Origin: Imbricaverruca yamaguchii
Lineage: Eukaryota; Arthropoda; Thecostraca; Neoverrucidae
Direction: 5' to 3'
DNA length: 64,000 bases
Assembly (NCBI GenBank): GCA_034440575.1
Contig: JAOTOL010001282.1
Span: 423,501-487,500, forward strand
In this document: in pieces, positions 54,950 to 64,000 of the stretch
Position numbering within the stretch: the first letter of the stretch is position 1
How the letters are laid out: every line of letters starts with the position of its first letter
Notes under the pieces: generated by a model
Told to the model about the DNA's origin: nothing
The model's input: only the letters and a program-made list of their open reading frames with translations
Databases searched by the model: none
Program-made: the position numbers and the translations under genes

Positions 54950-56885
54950 AATGTATGGTCTTTCCTGCCCAGACCTAGCTCATTCAGCCATGGTCTCCCT
55001 TAAAATGAAGGCCAGTAGGAATATAGTTTTCCTGATGACATGGCAAAGGTATACGACAAAGTATGTGTTGTCATTCTTAGCAAAATCATCACTGAGAGAC
55101 GAGTGCTTTTGCTCGGAGGTGGAAACAATAATTGCATAAGTGCAATATATAATACTGTGTGCAGCAACATCATTGTAACTTAAAGACGAGAAATACTATG
55201 CATGAGGAAATAAGAGCACGAGTCCCAGAAAAGAGCTGCATGTAAAAATAGCATCACACTGAATCACGGGCCGACACCAATTTCCACTTGAATTGAGCCA
55301 TGAGCATCCCGATAAGGCCATCCCCACTGATGGTAGGTTGGTCATGGAAACACCGCACCATAAGAAGACCACCGTCTGTGTGGTCTTATTATGTCTGTGT
55401 GACAGCATCCGCCGAATGGTTGGCAACAACAGCGGACGATCCTCTCCTCCATTCACCACCGACTGCAGGGCGGCTGACGCACCGTGCCAGGCAGCTCGAG
55501 TTTATCACGTCAGACCAGCAGTTAGAACGCCGACCTCCGGCCGGATTCAGTGTGAACATCAGCATGCTCAGGTTCGTTGTTGGATCTGAGCCGCATGATC
55601 CCTAAGAGGACGATTTTTGTTGAAATTCTGTAATACAATTGCATTTCCTTTAAATCTACACACGTTATTAATGAAAGATAGTCTGAGCAAACCAGATTAA
55701 TGTTAGCTGTTAAAAATCTGGAATGTTTCTAAATATAACTTTTTAATTGGCCTCCCTCTCCTACATCCAACCAGCCGGTCCCAACACCAGGCTTCCGGAT
55801 CCGCTCGTGCTCAGATCTTACATGCGTGTAAGACCACTGCATTCTGTGCCGCCACGGGGTTGTGTAGTTATTGCCCTGGTCGCAGCTGGGCGTTATGCGA
55901 CCAAGTGAGTCCATATCCCACGGGCACCGATCATTTCAGCTGCCTGACGTCAGCCAGACAATGGCTAGCTGTGGCGGCGCCCGCACACCATTCACGCGAG
56001 GTAGTTTGCATCGGTGGAGATGACCGGCCACGATACTCCCCATCCCGAATAACGGCGAAATTGTGAAGGGTCTGGAAATGGAGGGCAAGGCTGCACTAAA
56101 TCGAAGCCAGCACAACATCGGCCAGCTAATTCTCAGTGTCTCCATCAGTTCCATATTTTAATTTTGGCATGAAAACAAACCAAATACCACCAAATACCAT
56201 ACCAATTGCTTCCTCTTAATCAAAAAGAATGTGTCGGCTTGGCGCTGCAGCAATCTCACACGACACTCCTCAGTAGATTAGGAGCAAAGATAACCTAAGG
56301 CTTGCACTAATCATCAACACTGGTGTTTTATGCGTCTATTGATGATATGACATGCATTACATGCCGACAAACGACACTCCATCGGGTCGATAATTGACCG
56401 ATCGTCTGGGACATCCTCGAGGATTACGCGCTGGATCCCACGTTATGTTCCACAAGGAAATATGACGATGAAAACCTCTGCGAAGATGGCAAGGGAAAAC
56501 GTAGAATCTCCCCACCAACAAAAAAAGTGCAATGGTCTACACAGCTTCATGTGAGGAGCGACATCAGTGGAAGCACAGGCATACATTTCTGGAAATTATT
56601 TGGGGATACATAAATGCAATGGGAAGACCCAAATGGACGGGGGGCACACGCCATGTTAAAAGTTGAAATTATTGGGAGGTTACAAAGCCAACATTGCGAT
56701 GACACCCCCACCCCCCCCCCCACCCAAATACATAGAACAGGAACACCCCTGAACATAAGTGATCATAGTCGCGAAAGCTGTACCTACAACGGTGAAGTAA
56801 AATGCTTTTCATTTTGGTGCACACCTGATTCAATACGTATCTGACTCCGTCGAAATATATGACCATTGGCCCGCTAGTATTGCTA
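54950..56885. other. Unassigned DNA
   Basis: No recognised exon or repeat. Confidence 0.35.
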
Positions 56886-56892
56886 ACGTTAA

Positions 56893-57700
56893 CCCTCCCC
56901 GTCTTTCCGATCATATCCTCACACCCCGTCTCGGGGAGGGGTTGCAAGAACCTCTTCTAATCTTCAAACTAAGCGTCGCACGAAAACGAAAGTGGTGCCA
57001 TCGGAAAGTGCTGGACGAGTAGAGCCAGACACCACCACCAAATTCCCACAAAGTGACGTCATTTGGGGGCCCAGATTTTTACAATTTACATCATGTTTTT
57101 GGCTCTGGGAGTTCATCTTTTGGATTTTGTATTGCAACCACAACAGGAAGGCGAATTTGACCGAGACCATCAAATGTTTTGCCACCCGAAAATCAAACTT
57201 TTTGTTTCCTTAATTAAAAAATTTGAGTTTCCAAGTTTGCTTTAATTTTTCTTTTTTTCTAATGCGTACCGTGGACCGCAAAAAAACGTTGTTCAAAGTC
57301 AACTTGTTCTCATAAAATTGCACACTTCAGGCAGAATTTTCTATTTTAACTGTAATGGAAAAATATGCAAAACTAAGAAGTAATCAAACACGGAAACAAT
57401 CATCTGGTGCGTTTTGTTGCGTCCCTAAAGATAAGCAAACCCTGAAAGTCTCATTACAATATCTTATCCGTTAAAGCGTGACGACTGGTTTAACTTTTTC
57501 TTGGTGACCTAACTTGACCTTGATTAACTCGTTGACCCTCGATGACTTGACCTCAAACTTTTTACACATGCCAAATTGATGTCGGAAAAGGTATGCCGTA
57601 TGGATGGAAATGGTAATTTCGGCGCGCCACCGCGCACCATTCTTTCACTATCCCCGGAAAACTTTAGGGTGCGTATAACAACCATCAGAGACGGTGAAAT
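56893..57700. mobile_element. TTAA-flanked element, family 2, copy 3 (degraded)
   Basis: Starts TTAA|CCCTCCCCGTCTTTCC and follows copies 1 and 2 through CATCGGAAAGTGCTGGACGA, CACAAAGTGACGTCA and AAGATAAGCAAACxCTGAAAG. The right end is decayed (GAGACGGTGAAATATG) and I cannot place its terminal TTAA securely; one lies at about 57707. Confidence 0.65.
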
Positions 57701-57709
57701 ATGCGCTTA

Positions 57710-58610
57710 ATGGTAGCGCAGGACACTTATCGAGTGTCAGGTTTGAAAAAAACCTTACAATCAGGTCTGGAAAGATCAGGTTTTTTAAACACTAACAAAT
57801 CCATTGAACGCTGGTGTAAATGCATCAATATGCTGCCTGGTGCCGTTTTAACTGTAGGATTCTCCAATTTTTCGTAGGTCATGCGTCCCTTCGTCTACAG
57901 CAAGAACAACTTGCATGTAGGCAATATTCTATTGGTGCATTGGCTCAAAATTGGACTCTGGCATACATGCGGTTTGGAACGCTGTCATCCAAATGTGATA
58001 GACAAACTTGAAAGCAGGCAAATGGACTTCAGTGTGGGACAAAGAGTCATCAAATCATAGGACGCCTCATCACGACTTTTTTATTGCTTCTCATCAGATA
58101 CCGGAATTGTTAGGCCTATGAGAATTTGCCAATGCGCTACTGCACAACATGGCCGAGAAAGGACCAGCCGTTTTGACCCTGGCCGAAACGGTTATTGTTT
58201 ACGTTCATCAACACATCACTGAATGAGTACTTAGTGTCGCACGGGCAGTGGTGCAGGCCTTTGCCATACCAGTACAATAGCGTCCGACCGCCAGTACACA
58301 CCAGGAAGCCTGGTTTTGGACTGGTTCAGGGAGGCCAATACAAAATTATGTCTTCCATTTGGAAAATCTCTTCAGATATGAACAGATGACATTCATCGGG
58401 TCTGCTTGATACAATATTGAACGCAAAATATTTTTACATTTTGAGAACATGTCATTTTAGCATAACATGTTGGCAAAAAACGCTATCCACTTCACAGAGC
58501 ACACCACCACTTACTTACCATCAAGAAGAACGGCTTATCTATTAATCGAAGTGCAGCAATAAACAAACACACCACTATATCTGTCACCATTGGCTTTTAG
58601 CAGTCAGCGC
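57710..58610. other. Unassigned DNA
   Basis: No exon or repeat recognised. Confidence 0.35.
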
Positions 58611-58629
58611 CTTCTGGACGACAGCGTAT

Positions 58630-58925
58630 CATAACCTCCACAGTTCATAACCTCCACAGGTCACAACCTCCACAAATTCAACACATCGCAGCGGTCGTAA
58701 CCTCCACAGGTCATAACCTCCACAGGTCACACCTCCACAAGTACGCAGCGGTCATAACCTCCACAGGTCGTAACCTCCACAAGCCCGCAGCGGTCATAAC
58801 CTCTACAGGTCATAACCTCCACAGGTCGTAATCCCCACAGGTTGCAACCTCCACAAGTACGAAGCGGTCATAACCTCCACAACTCAGCAGCGGTCGCAAC
58901 CTCCACAGGTTGCAACCTCCACAGA
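58630..58925. repeat. Minisatellite of about 16 bp, GGTCATAACCTCCACA units
   Basis: About 18 units. Some are grouped into a higher-order pattern with AGTACGCAGCGGTC or AGCCCGCAGCGGTC between blocks. Confidence 0.92.
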
Positions 58926-59099
58926 TTCAAGAACTTTTTTTAATTTTATAGAAGCATCACTTCAGATAGCTATCGCTAGGTAGCAGCACGGTCTACGTAT
59001 TACACTCATGAGATTGAATGCTGAATCATAGGTAACAATATTTCTCGCCAGATGGCAGGATGATACAATTGAGTACGTGCTCTTTGCGTGCAGCTGTCC

Positions 59100-59300
59100 T
59101 ATTGTTAGAGAGCTCGGTAGCCCGCGCATCGACGCGTGGGAAAGTAAGGCGTTGCGCAGTGGCCGATGATCGTATAACCTTCACACGATTTTCGCCTGCA
59201 ATGCGTCGACGCGTGGGAAAATAATGCGACACGCAGTGGCGGATGATGGCAAGACATTTGCATGTTATCCGTCTGCAATATGCCATGCAATGACCAGGCT
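59100..59300. repeat. Tandem duplication of about 105 bp
   Basis: Two units with GCATCGACGCGTGGGAAA, then CGCAGTGGCCGATGAT, then GTCTGCAATGC-like ends. The second is diverged. Confidence 0.7.
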
Positions 59301-59304
59301 ATGA

Positions 59305-60770
59305 AATGCAACGATGCCTTTTCATGGCCTGGTCAGGCGTAGGAACGTCCCCAAAAGTGAGTGGGCCAGGGTGAACAACAGGGACGCATCAAGGAATTTC
59401 GCAAAATACCATGGTTGAGCAATTTTGGGTTGATAACCCGATAATTTTAATTGTAAACACACAACTTTTACCACGAAGATGGGGACCGCTAAAGAACATC
59501 CGTTGTTCACCGATGTTCATGGGGAGAAAGAATAGAACGCCAGTCCAAATTATCCCGTAGACGAATATTTTGAAATGGCCAAAAGCTGCAGGGGGTCATT
59601 ATGAGTTCACCGATCTATGCTTTTCCACAATTCAGATTGTTGTTCATTGAGTTGAGTTTTTCCCCTTAGACATTCTTCACACGTTCATATTTTCATGGCA
59701 AGTTACTTGAATGTGAAGGTGAGAAAGGGTTTGATTTTATTAACATTGCCAGATATAGCTATACTTAGTACTTATTGGCCCACAGACGTTTCTAAGGCAG
59801 TGCTCTGTAAGGAGGCTTACATTTGTCGGCACCATAATATCTTTCCTATCCGAACAGGCCGCCAGACATCCAGTCAGATCCTGGCAGTCCTACCATTCCC
59901 CCCGCACAAACACTTGCCCGGAAAGCGCCCGCGTGTGGCGCCGACGCCTACATTAACGCGGCGTTTCCATCAAACAAGCGGCACATGCGAATGGCGCCGA
60001 CGCCCAAGATCAAAGGGGCCGCCCGACAACAGACGGCGAGCGTAAATACCGGGTCGGCCCCGTGAACAGCTGGCTGCAAACATCATCTGTAACACCCCGA
60101 AAGAAGGGTCATCAACCCGTGAGGTCGGTGGCCCGGACATGAAGACGTCGCCACCCCAGACGACAAAGCCAACGGCACTCCACCAATGAAAAGCGCGAGC
60201 TCTCTCCGAAGCCCAAGGAGGCGTGGCTTCGGAAAATGGCTACAAAAAGGGCTACAGAAGAACGCGCTGGAAGGAGATCTCTCCGGAAGGACTCAGAGTG
60301 TCCGAGGCGGTCGAGAAGATCGAGGTGCCACGACGCCTCCAAACCACCGGCAAAATGTGAGTGTCACCGATCGACGCCTCCCCTCTATCTTCTGGCTATC
60401 CTATGGCGCCCTTACTTCGCGAAAACCGTCCGGGCTCTCCCCGCCCGGCGCCGTCGCCCCATCCCACGAGGGTGCCACCAGGCCATTCATTGGGTTACTA
60501 GCCGGGGAGGGATGTGCGAACGGACTAGTGGGGTAACTTCGCACGTCTACTATAGAAGGGTAGGGTAGGTACACATGTAGGGGGTTGGGGGGTTGGATGG
60601 AGAATGCGTGTGACGGGACTGCGCTCCGACCCTGTTGTCAAACCGTATAGAGATATGTAAATATACTACCCTGCGTGATGGAAATGTTTAAGTGAATGGT
60701 CGGCACAGGGAACGATTGCCAAGCTGTCGACGAACATAGCTTGGGCTGACGAGCGGGAATACTTGCCCCA
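59305..60770. other. GC-rich segment, origin unknown
   Basis: 60.0-60.55 kb is GC-rich with open frames on both strands (for example 60112-60342 minus and 60186-60536 plus). No domain is recognised. It could be the 5' region of a retroelement or a host exon cluster. I leave it unassigned. Confidence 0.3.
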
Positions 60771-60774
60771 AACC

Positions 60775-61105
60775 GGATTGCACTATCCGTCATTGTCAGG
60801 TCCCCGGACACGGGTGGGCCTTGAAAAGGGCTATCTCCCGTTCCGTGTGCCATTCGCTGAGAACGCGTTTGTGCACTATCCGTCATTATCAGGTCCCCGG
60901 ACACGGGTGGGCCTTGAAAAGGGCTATCTCCCGTTCCGTGTGCCATTCGCTGAGAACGCGTTTGTGCACTATCCGTCATTGTCAGGTCCCCGGACACGGG
61001 TGGGCCTTGAAAAGGGCTATCTCCCGTTCCGTGTGCCATTCGCTGAGAACGCGTTTGTGCACTATCCGTCATTGTCAGGTCCCCGGACACGGGTGGAGCC
61101 TTGAA
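60775..61105. repeat. 93-bp minisatellite, open in frame on both strands
   Basis: Units start with CACTATCCGTCATTxTCAGG at 60781, 60874, 60967 and 61060, an exact 93-bp period. Because 93 is a multiple of three, a 31-residue repeat stays open on the minus strand (GDLTMTDSAQTRSQRMAHGT) and also on the plus strand. The first three units are nearly identical. Confidence 0.92.
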
Positions 61106-61109
61106 AAGG

Positions 61110-64000
61110 GCTATCTCTCGTTCCGGTTTTGCCGCGCGTCGTAAGACCATTGTCTCTCCCACTCTCCTCGTCCTAGGCATTCGACCCGCACCTTAGCCGG
61201 AGCTTTAACAAGTGTTATTATAGCCTAACGTCTCACCGTGGTGCAAACCAATTCAAAATCCAGCACCTCTTGGGGCGCCCTCCAGCTACGCGTTGAGTGC
61301 CGAGACCTTCTGGATAAACAAGAGGGCATTGACGCCCAAAGCCAATGGCCGAGTCCGAGACCCTCCTTGGGGACCAGCAGCAATGGATGACGTCAGATTT
61401 ACGACCCCTTTTCAAACGTGCCCTCGTAGTAAATACCTCAACGACCCGCTGGACGGAGGGGAGGGTAGTTACGTCAAACACCGAATAATGATCCGTGCTA
61501 CGGGGCTGATGAGCATGTGCCGCGATGTTCCTCAGGGGGTGGTTCCCTGTTGTCCCTATGTACCTGCGGGGACAGCGCGAATATATGCTCAGTGGAATAC
61601 GGACACCTGCTAAACAGAGCTCTTCCTCCGACGACATGGTGGGTAGAACTGACAGGGAAACAGGTCAGCGGAAACGGGGGCAGACTCCGAGGTACGCCCC
61701 GCCCATTGGTGATCTCCTCAAGGAGGGAGCACCACTCTCGCCGGGGGCGCGGCGAAACTGAAAGCGAGGAAGCCGACTTGCGAGCCGTCCTCCTATGGAC
61801 AAGAAAATTCCCGAGCGATGGTGGCGTATGTTGAAGCCAGTTAAATTGCCTAAAATATTATTACTGTTATATATATGACGCGCGTTTGGTTAAGGCCTGA
61901 TTGCCAGAGGGTGCGATGAACGGACACTTCGGGGGTATTAGTTCACCTGCTCTGGATCTTTGACCGCAAAATCACGCTGGCCTCTGCGATCCAGAGGTGC
62001 AGGTGAGGTGGCGAACATGGTATGCATGTGGTAGGGGCCGGTAAAGGGGCCACCACATTGCGTTCGCCGGAAGTCTGGCGCCGGACTCTAGGGTATTGGC
62101 AAAACACTGCCCGGTGGTTTGTCCACCCCCGAACCCTGCACGTGGGCACGGTTGGTGCAGACAGTTCGAGGGGCATGATGGACGGGTTTGGCATGCCGTA
62201 AGACCCCAAGGCCAAAACTCATAGGGCCGGCTAGGATATAAAGACGACCGGGTACGTGACCAACCTGGTAGGGATCCGTGCCCGCCCGTTGGTTACGTCA
62301 GACCTGGTCGCAAGTGTACGACGAATAAGGCCCGGCGCGGCATCGATCGAACTTAAGGTTAGGTGTGTCGGTCCAAGACATCAGAGCACTTGTATCAGCC
62401 CTCGGAGTCAGTACGATGAGCCCCCTCGTTGCAGTTAAGACTTTGTCCAGGCGAGAAACGCTGCTAATAATGGCTAGGCCAGCCATGATTGGCAGTGAAA
62501 GGTTTACTTGTTCGGCCCGGTAATACCATCAAAATTAGAGCATTGATCTGTCGATCTATGTGTTTGTGTACCGCTGAAAGGGGGGGGGGGTCGGGAGCTA
62601 AATTTGGGGACCAAGCAATTAATTAATTGATAAGGAGAGCATGAATGAGGCGAGCGAATGCGAAGTGAATGAAGGGAATGAACGTGAGTAGGTAGATCTA
62701 AGGATCAGCGGAAGCCGCTTGGGGCTCAACACAGGCACCTATTTCGTGCGGAACATTGCACAAAATTATACAACTACTAGCGTCCAAAAAGTCCCAACAC
62801 GGGACATGTCAGTTAAACCAATGGTGAAGGTCATTATCATCAATTCTCTAATGCAACGTATTAATTATAATCTGGCTAAAGACACTCACGTACCTATATG
62901 GTGTTCCCAAAACTTTGACCTCGCACATATATAAATTCGTGTTAGGGACGGCAACTCAAACCAACATCACGACGGCTGGGGTTTGGGGATGTGTGGTGGA
63001 ATTGGCGGTGGAATACAACATAATACACCACTGACAGTTTCAGTTTAGTTTAGGCTGCATCAAGAATAACTTGCCCACACCCCTTCACACACCCACTATC
63101 TAAAACACATTTCACACACCCATACCACTCAGTCGAGTTTAAGTGAGGTTAGCAACAGATAAAACACACTAGAGGACACATTGTAACACACATTTTAACA
63201 CACAGTTTATCACAGTCTACATTCCATACATACCACACCCCCATACACCACACCCACCCCCACCCCACTCACCACACCCACCCCACCCACACCCCGCACA
63301 CCACCCACACCCGCCACCACCCCACACACCCCACCGACGGCAGAGCCGCCACCCCTACAGCTCACCTTACAAGTTTGCACTGGCTGCTAGTAAGAACGAA
63401 GCCTACTTGCTGGCCGATGAAGAAATTATCTTGATTATTGTTGGAGATGATGAGAAAAGGAAAGACGGGTGATCGCTGGTTGAAGATGCTTTGATCCGGT
63501 TTGTGGGAGGCCATGATTGGCAAGCTGACAGAATGGGGAAAACAAAAGCTCTATAAATAATAACATATGGTATTGTGTTCGTCCTTAGGGCCTCATCAGT
63601 CACATCGAGCATTTGTGTAGTGCACATCGTGCACTTTATAATATTTGCCACTTGAAACGAAATGCTACAACTGCATCACGTGACACCCGGCTGAAGCGGA
63701 ATGAAAGCGCTTATGTTGAGAACCAACAAAGCAGTGCAAAACAGCTGATAGGTGACAACACACGACACCTCATAAAGTCATAACGTGTTCAGACTTAGGG
63801 CCGCAAGGGCCCATCCTGAATTCACTTCGATGACTAGCTCTCTCCTTCCCACGTTTTCTAGTGGCTAAGAAATCCGGATAACCGCTTAGCTTTGACGCAC
63901 CTCATTTCTAATTAAATAACAACGCTTCCAGATTGGGTGCTTAACTGAGACTCCAGTTAGGTGTTCTTTTTAACCTTTCCGATTTTCTTTGTGTCCGGAT
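61110..64000. other. Unassigned right end
   Basis: 61.2-62.5 kb is GC-rich with overlapping frames and no recognised domain. 62.58 kb has a G-run. 63.07-63.36 kb is a CACCC/CACACC-rich low-complexity tract. No SINE, LINE domain or exon recognised. Confidence 0.35.

Noticed and set aside
60112..60568. Open frames on both strands at 60.1-60.6 kb as genes
   Set aside because: GC-rich composition explains them. No domain or exon boundary was recognised, so they are left unassigned.

Overview
This is animal nuclear DNA, almost certainly arthropod. It has spliced, GC-rich exons in long AT-richer introns, a run of (TTAGG)n (the usual arthropod telomere unit) at about 32.65 kb, decayed LINEs with endonuclease, reverse transcriptase and RNase H, several tRNA-derived SINE families, and DNA-transposon remnants with clean target-site duplications (TSDs). 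A crustacean is likely. A barnacle would fit the very GC-rich, Ala/Pro/Gly-rich exons, but that is a guess. I see no bacterial genes, rRNA or intact tRNA genes.

The main gene is on the minus strand. Eight exons between 32234 and 858 join in order with compatible phases; only one junction is uncertain. The predicted protein starts with Tyr/Pro-rich, probably disordered sequence and continues as coiled coil. Its best match from memory is the LL5/PHLDB family (pleckstrin homology-like domain family B), cortical adaptors that bind membrane and microtubule-anchoring proteins. The N-terminal part and the C-terminal PH domain lie outside the window or were not found. A possible second gene lies on the plus strand in the GC-rich block at 52.9-54.8 kb, with weak support.

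Most of the rest is mobile DNA. (1) Six LINE remnants, all on the minus strand: 15.4-16.9, 19.3-21.4, 36.3-41.8, 43.8-47.3, 47.8-48.8 and 48.9-49.6 kb. (2) Two hAT-type elements of about 3.4 kb in opposite orientation (3764-7227 and 38401-41732), each with its own perfect 8-bp TSD; the right one sits inside a LINE. (3) Shorter elements: a 364-bp element with an 8-bp TSD inside a LINE, a 740-bp hAT-like element, two TTAA-flanked families, and a 233-bp foldback. (4) tRNA-derived SINEs with Val-like, Lys-like and other heads, three of which share one central domain. Several have exact TSDs, and one is inserted in another.

Tandem repeats are frequent. Several lie just past the splice donors of the main gene. 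One 63-bp array is a multiplied copy of an exon end together with its splice donor. From about 49.6 kb to the right edge I recognise little apart from the GC-rich block, TTAA elements and minisatellites.
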